From NCBI GenBank assembly GCA_024220525.1, contig JAMYWO010000155.1, positions 17,102 through 81,101 of the forward strand: a DNA stretch of 64,000 bases, written 5' to 3'. Position numbers and translations under genes: made by a program. Source of the DNA: Cochliopodium minus (Eukaryota > Discosea > Himatismenida > Cochliopodiidae). The stretch's first letter is position 1; each line of letters starts with the position of its first letter. Positions 26,401 through 38,578 of the stretch are shown here, one piece after another. A model generated the notes under the pieces. It did not search any database and was not told the origin of the DNA. It worked only from the letters and a program-made list of their open reading frames with translations.

Positions 26401-29400
26401 TTTCAAAAAAAAACTATAAATTTATTTAATAGGTATGTTTTCTGAAGAGCTTTACACAACAAAAGATCTTGCAATGCGAGCTATCCAATGTGGTTACGAA
26501 ATCCAATCCAAACTTGCCATTTATGATTCCAAAGAAGGATTTGTATTGTCTTTGCACATTGGAGTGAGCTGTGGAGAAATTTCTTCATTGCATTGTGGAG
26601 GTATAGATGGATCTTGGGAGTATGTAGTTGCAGGAGATCCAATGGTCCAGTTGAAAACTGTAAAAGAATTTTTTATTTTTATTTTTGTTAATTCAATTTT
26701 CATTTTTTTTTTTTTTTAAAAAAAGGCTGTTGATAATAGTAGTTCAGGTGAAGTTGTTGTAAGCAAGGAAACATGGGAGTTAGTAAAAGAAAATTGTGTA
26801 GGAGAACAAAGAGGAAACGATTGGTGGATAAAAGAAATCGAGAAGAGAGTAGAACAAAAGCCACTTGTAAACAACATCAACGTAACTTTTGAAAACGAGC
26901 CTGCTCTTCGTTGTTATATCCCTCCTGTTTTGCTGAATGCTTACGAATCTTTGATGGTTGGCTGGTTGGGTGAGCTCCGACAAGTTTCTGTTCTGTTTGT
27001 TAATTTGACTGGGTTGACTTATTCAAAGGAAAAAGGTATTGATGCAAATGGTATCCATCAAGCATTATGTACAATGCAGAATGTTATTTTCAAATACGAG
27101 GGTATATTTTTGAAAACAAAATTTAAATTCTTTAATTTTTTTTTTTTTAAACAAGGTATTGTTAGACAGTTTCTTGTTGATGATAAGGGTACAGTTTTGA
27201 TTTGCGGATTTGGAGTACCAACTACACATGAAAATGATGCGATCAGGGCCATTAAAACTGCTATCGAAATACATGAAGGATTGGACAAACTTTCTCTTTC
27301 TAATTGTGTGGGTATTGCAACAGGGAAAGGTAATGAAACATTTCTTTCTGTTTTTTTTTTGGTAATCTTTATTCTAATCCTTTTTTTTTTTAAAAATAGT
27401 ATTTTGTGGGAGTGTAGGTAGTCGTAAAAGATGTGAATTTGCTATGGTCGGTGATACTGTAAATCTATCTTTTAATTTATTCTTTTTAAATTTCATTTAA
27501 ATTTCATTTTTTTTTTTAACAAAACAAGGTGAATTTAGCTGCAAGGTTGATGGGTGTTGCAAGTAAACTCAAAATCAGTGTGATATGCGATGAAGCTACC
27601 TACGAACAAGCATCAGGGCACAATCGTTTCACTTTCGAGCCACTTGAGCCTCAAAAGTTGAAAGGAAAGGAGAATTTGGTGAAAGTATACCAACCTGTAC
27701 AAAAACACCGAATCTGGAAAATGGAGGATGCAAAGACTATGTTAGTGGGGAGAGAAGTTGAAATCGACAAAATCACTTCTACATTAAGATACTTGGCTTT
27801 TGGTGGGAGTGGTGCTTCCATTTTAATTGAAGGTAAAAAAAAAAAAAGGAACAATTTCTAAGAAGTAAATTTTCTAAATTTATTTTCGTTTCAAAAAAAA
27901 AAAAAAGGTGATGTTGGAATGGGTAAATTTTTTTTTTTAAATTTTTTCTTCAAATTTTTAAAAAATTCTTTTGCAAATTTTTAACAATAAAAAAAGGAAA
28001 ATCATCTTTGACTGATTATGCTATGAACTTGGCCAAACATTTGAACGTTTACTATCTTGTAGGATCGGGAGATTCCATAGAAAAGAATACTCCTTTTTAT
28101 TGCTGGCATTCTGTTCTCCAACAACTTTTTGGCTTCGAGAAATCAGATCCACAGAGTGAGTTCAATCAGAACATCTTCTCCCAATTGAACGAGGAGTTGT
28201 ATCAAAGCGATCCCAGTATGATCGAGTATGTCCCTTTGTTGAAATACATTCTGATGAAATCTATGCCCTATGAAAAAAGTGAGATTGAAATCGAAGAAAA
28301 ACATACTGCAAGATTAGAAAATAAGATTCATATGAATACAAGGTAAAAAAAAAAAATTTGAAAATATTATTAGAATTTAAATTTATTAATTAAATTTAGA
28401 TTTATTAATTTAAATATTATTTGATAAATGAGATGATAATAGAATTTAAATTTTTTTAATCTTTTTCTTTTGAATTAGGACAATATTCAAATATTTCTTA
28501 CAGAAAAGAGCATCTACTCAACCTATCATTCTCATTATCGAAGATATACAGTGGATTGACGAGTCTTCTCTTCTTCTTTTGAGGGAAGTGGCAGAGGAAA
28601 TAAAACACATCTTTTTATTAATTACTTCGCGTCTGTATTATAAGTACAGCGAACATGGAGATTTTGCAAAGATCAAAAGTATGGAGCACGTCACCAAGGT
28701 TGTTTTGAGACCCTTGGAAAAGGAAGAGTCTGCCACTCTTTGCAAAAATTTGTTTGATTGTTCATTTATCAACCCATCGATACCTGAAGCTATTTTTTCA
28801 AGAGTACAAGGAAATCCCATGGTAAACAAAAATAATTTGAGAATTTAATTTTGTGTTTTTTTTAATTTCTTTTTTTAATAGTTTATAAGAGAATTCGTTC
28901 GAGGACTGAAGGAAAACAACGTGACCAAAATCATCGAGAAAGATGGGAAGAAGTATTGTGATCTTTCTGATGAATCCAATATCTTTTCTGTTGAACTTCC
29001 AAGTAACGTACAATCCGTTATTAATAGCAGAATAGACAAATTGCAACCGAAACATTTAATGGTATTATTCTTTATAATTTTCTTTTTTTTTTTTATTATT
29101 TTATAAAATATTTAGGTGTTGAAAGTTGCGTCTGTTATAGGACATGAGTTTTCTCCTTCAATGTTGTTAGAAGTGTACCCTATTGAAGGACAAACGAGTA
29201 ATCTTTCTTCTTTCCTTTCTTTTCTTGCAAATGAAGGTAAATTTATATTTCAATTATTCCTTTTACTATTATTTATTTACTTATTTTTTTTTTAAAAAAG
29301 GATTTTTGTCATTGAAGGAAAGAGATGGAACTTATCAGTTCAAACACGCCATTATTCAAGAATGTGCTTATAATCGTCTCCTTTTCCAACAAAGATTAGA

Positions 29401-30260
29401 ACTCCACCAAAAGATAGCTCTCAAATACGAAGAAATGTTTCAACATGACATCAACTCTTGTTTCCCTAAACTCGCTTACCATTGGAAGAAAGTTTTGGAG
29501 GGTTTGGCTAGCTCTTCTTTGGAGGATTACTCTCCTTCTGACGATAAAATTGATGACAAGTTTATTCACAAAGCCTTTTTTTATATGCAAAAAGCAGCAG
29601 AAACAACAGCAACAAACGAAGAAACAACTTATGGTAATATAAACTTTAAAATTATAAATATTTTTTTTAATTGACTTTTTAAATCCTTTAGGTTGGTGGA
29701 AGCAAGCTCTTTCTCTTGTTGAAAGGTTACCTGTTTCTAAAAAGATGAAAACAAGTTATCAGAGACTTCTTTCTTTGAGAATGATGGGAATGGACATGAA
29801 AAGGAGCCATGTCGGATTTTCCCCCACCATTCTGAAAGATGTTAACGTTTCATCCGATGAAGGGGTGGATGAGGATTTTGGGAGGGATCTTCTTTCTCAT
29901 TCACAACCTTTGAAGATCAACAAATACAACTTTAGATTGCCAAAAATCAAGAATCTCAAAAAGAACCTCAACTTTGACTTTGAAAAAGCTTTCAGTGCTC
30001 AGGAAATGTCTTCTTTTGGTTCTCACATTGCAAATAAGGATGATTTCACAGAAGATAGCAACGATGATGGCAAGAAAGACATTGATGATCATTTTGATAC
30101 TGATAAAGATACCATCACTGACAAAGATGATAAAGATACCAAGGAAGACAAGGATGATACTGAGGATCTTGTTACCAATGAAACCATTGAGCTCAAGGAT
30201 TCAACTTCTATTATTGATGAGAAGATTGATGTCAATGAGATCGAGGGTGGAGATGATTGA
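23474..30260 (+). CDS. RCC1-repeat / soluble adenylyl-cyclase-like / AAA-NTPase protein
   Basis: About 18 exons giving roughly 1,850 residues. Order: Ser/Asp-rich N-terminus; RCC1 repeats (VILWGYN, VWTMGSNEEGQLGRGS, VYSWGWNSNGQVGQ, VFSFGSNIYGQLG); an MSP/Ig-like beta region (about 25670-25870); class III cyclase domain C1 with FIDISGFTSLNERLA and KFAGDALI (both metal Asp kept); cyclase domain C2 with FVNLTGLT (Asp to Asn), DDKGTVLICGFG and VGDTVNLAARLM; NTPase with Walker A GDVGMGKSS and Walker B ILIIEDIQWIDESS; then a helical region and an acidic Asp/Lys-rich tail. The C1-C2-NTPase order is that of mammalian soluble adenylyl cyclase and Dictyostelium SgcA. cAMP versus cGMP product cannot be told. 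The N-terminal RCC1 propeller is unusual for this family. Confidence 0.93.
27908..27922 (+). other. 15-nt exon carrying most of Walker A
   Basis: Within the RCC1-cyclase gene, AG precedes GTGATGTTGGAATGG and GTAAAT follows. Joined to the flanking exons it completes EGDVGMGKSS, so most of the nucleotide-binding loop of the NTPase depends on one 15-base exon. Confidence 0.85.
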
Positions 30261-30506
30261 TTTATTATTTTACAACTTAATGTTCTTCATTTCTTTTACT
30301 TTTTTAAAAATACACTTTTATTGTATTATTTTCTAATGTATATTAATCTTTTTAAAAAAAAAAAAAAATTAAGAGAATGTTAATTAAAACATTATTTTGT
30401 ACTTTTAAAAACTTCTTTTGTTTCATTTGTTTTGATCTTTAATTATTTTTTTTTTTTTTTTATTAATCTTTCACACAAAAAAAAAAAAATAAAAAAAAAT
30501 TAGATC

Positions 30507-33500
30507 ATGGGTAACATTATGGGCTATGGCTCTAAGCCAGGCTATGAAATTGATGAGGAACCTCAAAAATATAAGGGATTATACGACAATTTATTCACTG
30601 CCAAAAAGCCCAATCAATTCCCCAAAACATTGGTTTCCATATTTTTGCATGAATCAAACAGATCAAATGAAAATAAGACAAAATTGATACAGAATGGAAT
30701 AACTGTAAAAATATTTTCTCATTTTTAAAAAATTTTATGAACCACATAAAGAAAGCGAAATATATTTGTTTTGATAAAGTATATATTACAAGATTCAAAG
30801 TTTATATATTGAAATATTGCATGAAATAGTTTCTTAATTCAAAAAATGAAGTAAATATTTATAAAATTTTGGTGAAAATAAAATTTTTGATTCCACTATA
30901 TCCAAAAGAGAATTCAAGAATATAATTCTTTGATTGATAAAATTTGATTTCCCACAAAATCATTTATTATTTTAAAAAGAATCTAATGAGATTAAGACAC
31001 CCAATCTTCATAAAATTCATCGAATCAAAGCAAGACAAAAAGGGAGAATCCAACATCTTCTACGTGATAACAGAACACGTGAAAACGCTCGACTCAGTAC
31101 TAGATAGAATGAACATAACAGTGAGATTGTTGGGATTATACGAAATAATAACGGGATTAAAATTTTTGCACGAAAACGAAATCTCGCACAACAATCTCAA
31201 AATCTCCTCCATTTTCGTTTGTTACTCTGAGGAAGGAATTTCTTTCAAGTTGGGCGCTGTGGAGTATGCTCAGAAGGCCTCTCAGACCACCAAAGAGGAT
31301 GTGAAGAATATGGATCAAGATATTTTGCCTCCTGAAGATGTGATCTTTTTTATTTTTTCAATTTTTTTTATTTTTATCAATTTTTTTTTATATTTTATTT
31401 ACAAAAATCGGATTTTTAATTGAAATATTTTGAAGATTATTTATGATTTTGTTAAAATATTTTTCATACTTTTCGTAGAAAAAATTTACAAAAAAAAACA
31501 TTTGTTTTTAAAATTTTTTGATTTGATTTATAAATTATTTCTTAAAAATTTTCGTGCTGATTTTTATTTTCATTTTTTAAATTTTTTTTTGCTTAAATTA
31601 CTCATTATTTTTTAATATTTTTTTATACCCATTATTTTTTATTGATTTTATAGTTAAAATTTTTCTCATTTTTTTATTTCTTTTTAAAAATATTTTCATT
31701 TTTTATATTTTTTTATTCTTAGAAAATAGAAGGATCAGTTAACAAAAAAATAGAATCACGAGACATTTGGTCCCTCCATCTAGTGCTCAAAGAAATGTTC
31801 AAAGACATCAACAAAAACACTCAAATCTCCCAACTCCTCGACCAAATGATCGACTCATGTTCCAAACAAGATCCCTCCTCCCGCCCCAGCGCCTCCCAAC
31901 TTCTTTCTCATACCCTTTTTTCTTCCTCCAATTTCATTCAAACCATCACTTCTTTGTCTACCATCACCACCATGGAAGAGAACGCTAAAAACAATTTTTT
32001 CAAGGATTTGATTCACAAGTAAAAAAAAAAAAAATTATTTTTTATTTTTTGTTTTTTGTTTTTTATTTTTATTTTTTATTTTTTCATATTTTTTTATTTT
32101 TTTTTTAAATTTACATTATTTTTTTACTTTACAAAAATTTAAATTCTTTGTATTTACTTTAATTTAAATTATTTAAATGAAATACTAAAATTTTTGAAAA
32201 AATTTGTTTATTTTTATTAACATTTTTTTTTTCTTTCAACATATTCATTTCATAGAATGCATTTTATTTTGTAAAATAATACCAATAAAAATTTTTTTTT
32301 TCATTTAAAATCAAAACTAATTCCAAAAAAAATAATTTAAAAAAAACACAAAAATAAAAATCAAAATCAAACAAAAAAGATTGAAAGAGTTGTCCCTTGA
32401 AGAGATCAAAGAATACATCTTCCCAAAGCTTCTTTCGAGCGAAACTCTTCGTGAACCCCACATCCAGCAATTTTTACCATTTCTTTTTTCATCAAAAGAA
32501 GACAATAAAAATGCTCTTCTCAACAAAAAAGAATTTGAAACTTTAATTATCCCTTTTATTGTAAAAAAAAAATTTTTTTATTTTTTTTTATTTTTTATTT
32601 TTTTCATTTTTTTCATTATTTTTATTTTTATTTTTCATTATTTTTTTTCTAATTTAAAATCAATTTTTTTTAATTCGTTTTATTTAAAAATATTTTAATA
32701 TTTTTTGTTTTAATTTTAAATTTATTATTATTTGAATCATTTTTTATTTAAAAATATTTTATTTTATTTTTTTTTGTTTTAATTTTTTTTAATACATTAT
32801 TCTTGTTTTAAAATTTTTTTTTATTATTTAAAATATATTTTTTTGTTTCTTATTTTTGTTTTATTTTTTGATATTTAAAATTTTTTTTTTTCAAATTTTG
32901 TTCAAAAGGTTTCTCAATTTGATGAGAAAGACAGAAATGTGAGAATAACAATGCTAAAACAATTTAGCGTGTACGTGTCTTATTTGCCTCAAAACACATT
33001 GAAAGAAAACATAGTTTACAAAATTTTGGAGGGTCTGGGAGATAAGGAGAATTTCTTGGTTTTCAACACTTTAGATTCCTTGCCTATTTTGTTTTCCCAT
33101 CTTTATCATTCTGATCAATGTAAAAAAAAAAAATCTTTTTTGGACAATAACACAAGAAAAAAATAAAAAAAAAATCAAAAAAAATTAAAAAATTAACAAT
33201 TAAAAAATATGGAAGATAATTATGAATAAAAAAATAAAAAATTAAAATAAAAAATAAAAAAATAAAAATAAAAAAATAAATAAAAATTAAAGTTTAAAAT
33301 TAAAAATATTTTTAAATGAAAAAATAAAATAAAATAAAATAAAAATTAACTTTTTCCTTTTTAAATAATTTCTTTTGAAGCATATCTTTATGGGTTGTTG
33401 AGTTCTACATTGATTCACATTTTTGTAAAAATAATTCTTTACGATCCCTTCATACCTGTGAGAATCTACGCACTCAAAACGTTGTCTCAGATCTGGAAAG

Positions 33501-34934
33501 TTTCTCCAAAGGTGATTATAGAGTACGAACAACAACATCCCAATCCAAACAGCACTACTTCTCTTCGCAACACCATTTTGGACATTTATGACAGGTTTAT
33601 TTTTTAATATATTAATTTATTTATATTTGATTATTTATTACTTCTTTTTTATTTTATTTTTTAAATTTTTATTTTTTATTTTATTGTTTTTATTCATTTT
33701 TTGGTTTAATATTTTTTTGAGTATTTTAATTTTGATTTTATTTTTTTGATTTTTGATTTTTTGTTTTTATTTTATTGATTTTTTTTACTTTTTATTATTT
33801 TTTTTTTTAATTTTTTAAAAATTTTTATTTAATTTCATGGATTTATTAATTTTTTTTTTTTTTTAAGATGCCTTGTTCACAACAACCACGAGTTGAGACT
33901 CTGTGTTTTGGTTTGTTTCAATATCATTGAGGACGTTGTTGACACAGAGCTCGCAGTGAAAGAGTTGATCACCCTCTCTGTGTCCCTCCTCCTCGACCCA
34001 AATGAGTAAACATCCAGAAAAAAATTATTTTAATTATATATTTTTATTTTTATATTTTATTTTTTTGTTTTTTTGTTTTTTATTTATTGATTTTGATTAT
34101 TTTTTATTTTTTATTTTTATCATTTTATTTTATTATTTTATTTTTGTTTTCCTTTTAGACAAGTGAGAGAACAAGCCAACATCACTTTGAACAGTCTTCT
34201 TTCTGCAAATGCCAGCAAGTCAGTTTCTCCCAAACAAATCAAGGCCATTCCCTTGCCCACTCAACCTGAAACTGTGCACCAAAGAAAAGACTGTAAAAAA
34301 TTAAAAAATAAAAAAAAAAATAAAAAAAAAATTAAAAAAAAAAATATTAAAAAATATTAAAAAAAAATTAAAAATAAAAAATAAAAAGTAAAAAAATAAA
34401 AAATAAAAAATAATAAAGAAAAAGTAAAAAATAAATTTAAAAATTATTTGCAGATTTTAAAGGATCTATTCCAAGACAAGAGCAAGACCAATACAACAAC
34501 CCAACATTTTCCAATCGAAGTGAAAACGGAAGCAAAAAAAATTTGCCTCTCAACAAAAATAATAACAACAATAAATTCAACAACAGTCGGAACAATGACA
34601 AAAAAAAAACTCCGCCTTTAAGAAAAAAGTCCGAAACGAAAAAACCTAACTGGAAAAAAAATGATGATAATGACAAAAATGATTTTGGTGATTGGAATGA
34701 AAAAAATGAGGAAAATAATCGTCAATTTAACAACTTCAAGAAAGATGAAAGTCTTTCGACAAAAAATAACCAAATTGAAAATAAAGGTTATAAATGTTTT
34801 TTTTTAAAATTTTTCATTAGTTTATTTTATTAATTTCTTTTATTGTTTTTCATTTTTTATTTTATTTCATTTTTTATTTTTATTTTTTATTTTTTATTTT
34901 TTATTTTTTATTTTTTATTTTTTATTTTTTATTT

Positions 34935-34971
<37 letters not shown>

Positions 34972-37132
34972 ATTTTTTATTTTTCATTTTTATTTTCTTT
35001 TCAATTAGATGATTCTTTTGAAAAGGGGGAGAAAGAGGAAGAGGGATGGGGAGACTGGGAAGAAAACAGTGACAATGAAAATGACAAAAATAATTATTTG
35101 AATGATCTCAAAAAAGAGACCCTCTCCAAAAATAAATTTAATCAAAGGTACTTTAAAAATCTAAATAAATTAAAATAATGATAAAATAAAAATAAAAATG
35201 TAATCAATAATTAATTATAAATACAAATTCTTAAAAATGTAAAAAAAAAATAAAAAAATTTTTAAAAATAAATTAAATCATTTTATAAAAAAAATTTATT
35301 AAATAATTTTATAAATTGAAATTAAAAATAAATAAAAAATAAAAAAAATTGAAATAAAAAAATTTTATTAAATAAATTAAGAAATTAAATAAAATGAGAC
35401 AATTTAAAATTAAAATAATTATAATAATTAAAAAAAATAAAAACATTAAAACTAATATTCTCTCCGATACACAAAGTAATGATGAAGAAGAAATATTGAC
35501 AGACACAACATCATCTTTTTCAAAACCAAACAACACCAAAAAAGAAGAAGTCCAACCAACACAAACACCAACATTAACTCCAACCACAATACCCCTCCCT
35601 AAAAAACCACTCCCTCAAAATACTCCTCCCAAAGATGAAAACTTTGATACTTCTGTCAAAATAAATGATCTTGATGTTGACAATAAGGGAAGCTTCAATT
35701 TTTTCGAAGGGATGGAGGCTGTTGTCTCGAAAGTTGTAAAAAAAAATTTTTTTTTATTTTTTTTTTTTATTTCATATTTTTAAATTAAAATTTATTCAAA
35801 ATATTTTTTATTTTTATTTTTTATTAAATTTATTTTTAATTCAAAATATTTTATTTTGAAATTTTTTATTATTATTAGTTAACATTCAATATTTTTATTT
35901 CTTTTTATATTTTTTTAACAATTTTATAATTATGAATTTTTTATTTTTTATTTTTATTTTTTTAACAGAAAGTACATGATGTACCAAAACAGACGAGTTT
36001 TGTAGTAAGCAGTCTCTCATTGAAAGATGATGAAGATGAAAAAGATACAGGAAAAGAGGATAATTGGGATGATCTCGGTGATTGGGACGAAAAAGATGAA
36101 GAAAAACGTAAAAAAATTCATTTTATTTTTAATTTTTCAAATATTTTATTTTATTTTTTTATTTTTTATTTTTATTTTTATTTTTATTTTTATTTATTTT
36201 ATTTTTTATTTTTTTTTATTTTTTTATATATTTTTTTTTTTTATTATTATTTATTTTTTTATTTTCTATTTTCATTTTTTAATTTTCTTTTTTGAATTTT
36301 TTGTGATTTATTTCTCCTTAGAAAATGAAGACGAAAAAGATGATTCAAAGGAGGATAATGATGACGAAGATGAGCTCATTTTTTTGAACGAGGAGAAAAT
36401 GAAGAAAAAGAAGGAAGAAGAGGAACAACTCAGACAAGAAAAATTAGAAAAAGAAAGAATAATTCGTGAAGAAGAGGTAAACAATAAATTGTTTAAACTT
36501 ATTTTAAATTAAATTTTTTTTTTTTTATTAATTTTTTATTTTTTAAACTTATTTTAAATTAAATTTTTTTTATTTATTTTTTTATTTTTTATTTTCATTT
36601 ATTTTTTCATTTATTTTTTATTTTTATTTTTTTGTTGTTATTTGTTTTTATTTTTTTCATTCATTTATTTCTTTATTTTTGTTCATTTTTTCATTTTAAT
36701 TGTTTCAATTTTTTTAGTTTTTTTTATTTTAATTTTCCAAAATTTTTACAAATCAAGGAAAATAAAAAACGTGAAGAATTCAAAAGGAACATGGAAAGAG
36801 AAAGACAAAGGTTAGAAGAAGAGAAGCAAAGGCTCCAAAAGGAGAAAGAACAGAAAGAACTGCAACAAAAACTCGAAAACGAACGAAAAGAGAAAGAAAA
36901 ACTTGAAAAAGAAAACAAGAAAGACAAAGGAGATAAGGGAGATAAGGAAGATAAGGGAGATAAGGAGGAGGACGATGACTTTTCTTTTGAGGAGGAGCCT
37001 AAGAAGGTTTTGGTTCCTGTCAAGAAAAAACTTCCTTCTACTAAGAAGTCTTCCAATCCCCCTAAAAAACCTGCCAAGAAGAAACTTGGTGCTACTGTCA
37101 TCACTTCGTCTAATGATGATTTTGATTTTTAA
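30507..37132 (+). CDS. SCY1-like (SCYL1) pseudokinase with HEAT repeats
   Basis: About 15 exons with long homopolymeric introns. The N-terminal kinase-like domain (MGNIMGYGSKPGYEID...) has SHNNLKISSIFV in place of the HRD loop and FKLGAVEYA in place of DFG, so it is catalytically dead as in SCYL1-type proteins. Helical HEAT-like repeats follow (KELSLEEIKEYIFPKLL, VRIYALKTLSQIWKVSP, LRLCVLVCFNIIEDVV, VREQANITLNSLLS). The C-terminal half is acidic and Asn/Lys-rich with WGDWEENSD and DDLGDWDE motifs and a long coiled coil (ERERQRLEEEKQRLQKEKE). Family members work in COPI-dependent Golgi/ER traffic and tRNA export. The Met-Gly start is compatible with N-myristoylation but unproven. Confidence 0.88.
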
Positions 37133-37330
37133 TTTAAAAATAAAAAAAAATATTTTTTTTTTTTTTCATTCATTTGTTTGCTTTTATTCTTATTTTTCTT
37201 TCAATTGTACCCTTTATTTTTTCTCCTGTTTCCATTTTAATATTGATTTGTTTTTTCATGTGTTCCCTTTTATTTTTTATTGAAATTCAAAATAAAACAA
37301 AAACAAAAAAAAAAAAAAAAGGAAAATTTG

Positions 37331-38262
37331 ATGATTCAAGTTAAATTGGTTATTGTTGGAGATACTGGTGTTGGAAAAACATGGTATAAGAGATTAAATG
37401 GAATTTAATCAAAATTTTATCGATTATGGTACTCCTATTTAAAGCTCATTGTATTTGATCTTATTATAGTTTGTATATAAGCATGTATTGTGGTGCATTT
37501 CCAGGAGAATATATACCAACCTTATTTGAAGATTCAACTGGAAATGTGATGATTGATGGGAAGCCAGTATGTTTGAATATAAGCGATACACCAGGATCAA
37601 ATGAGTTGGAAAGAGGAAGATTGAAGTATGAGGGTACTGATATTTTTTTGGTTTGTTTTTCATTGGTGAATGAAGAATCATTGGAGAATGTGAAGAAAAT
37701 ATGGGCCGATGAATTGGATCAACATGCACCAAAAACATCAATAAAATTGTTGATAGGTAAATTAAGGTTTTAATTTATATTTTCTTCCAAACATGTCTTT
37801 TGTATAACTAAACAATCATCGAAGATAATTAATTATTTGAGTAAAAATATCAATTTGACCAATTCTTATAGTTATATAAAATCATTTGAATGAGGAAATT
37901 TGTGATCATCTGATTAATAAACAAATTATCTTTTTTAGAAAGTTCAACTCAAAGAAAAAATACTTCTTCCACTTTAAAGATTATCAAAATCTGACTTTTT
38001 TTTGATTTTATTAAAAGGAACCAAATTAGATCTTAGGGAAAATTCAGAGTACATTGAAAAAATGAAAGAGAGGAACAAAGAATCAGTAGCTTTCGAACAG
38101 GGAATTCTAATGGCGAAGGAGATAGGAGCAAAGAGATATATCGAGTGTTCCGCTTTGACCCAAAAAAATTTAAGATCTGTATTTCAAGATAGTGTAAAGA
38201 TTTTTCTCGATTCTAGGTCTACTGATCCTCGTAGGAGAAATAATAATTGTATTTTGTTCTAA
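37331..38262 (+). CDS. atypical Rac/Rho GTPase with CAAX box
   Basis: Three exons join in phase (37331-37383, 37470-37756, 38018-38262). The protein is clearly Rac-like: KLVIVGDTGVGKTC, AFPGEYIPTLFE, VMIDGKPV, GTKLDL, MAKEIGAKRYIECSALTQ, and a basic tail ending CILF for geranylgeranylation. It is about 190 residues, the normal size. Three positions critical for GTP hydrolysis differ from Rac1: residue 12 is Thr instead of Gly, 59 is Pro instead of Ala, 61 is Ser instead of Gln (SDTPGSNE). By analogy with Rnd/RhoH-type proteins it is predicted to stay GTP-bound and be controlled by expression or localisation. The next gene encodes an RCC1 protein with the same CILF box. Confidence 0.95.
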
Positions 38263-38282
38263 AAAAAAAATTTTTAAAGTTT

Positions 38283-38362
38283 AAAATATTAAAAAAGTTT
38301 GAAAAAACTGTTCACAATGAGTTCACAGCTTTTGTTTCAAACTTTTTCAAACTTTTTCAAGA
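38283..38362. other. inverted repeat downstream of the Rac-like gene
   Basis: AAAAAAGTTTGAAAAA (about 38291) is complementary to TTTTTCAAACTTTTTC (about 38343), with TGTTCAC...GTTCACA between. It lies about 20-30 bp after the stop and could form a hairpin in the 3' UTR. Function unknown; low-complexity coincidence is possible. Confidence 0.35.
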
Positions 38363-38578
38363 TCAATATTTTTTAGAACAAAGAATATTGTTACAATCAA
38401 AGTTCTTTTATTGAAGTAAATGAAAAAAAAAAAAATGAAAAAATATTTGAAGACAAATTCGGGTTGTTTTTCATCCCATAATATATTCCTTTGTGGTAAA
38501 TCATAATCAACTATTGGAAACCATCTCATAATCAATATCCAACTTTAAAAAAAAAAAAAATAAGAAAATGGAGATTTG

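Noticed and set aside
30944-31423. Active protein kinase in the SCYL1-like gene
   Set aside because: The HRD and DFG motifs are absent (HNNLK, LGAVE); it is a pseudokinase of the SCY1 type.
36724-37104. Ser/Leu/Phe-rich antisense frame over the SCYL1 tail
   Set aside because: Reverse of a Lys/Glu-rich coiled coil, which always yields such a frame.
38347-38535. Minus-strand frame reading DLPQRNILWDEKQPEFVF
   Set aside because: Peptide looks protein-like but no neighbouring exons or domain support it, and it overlaps the inverted repeat spacer.
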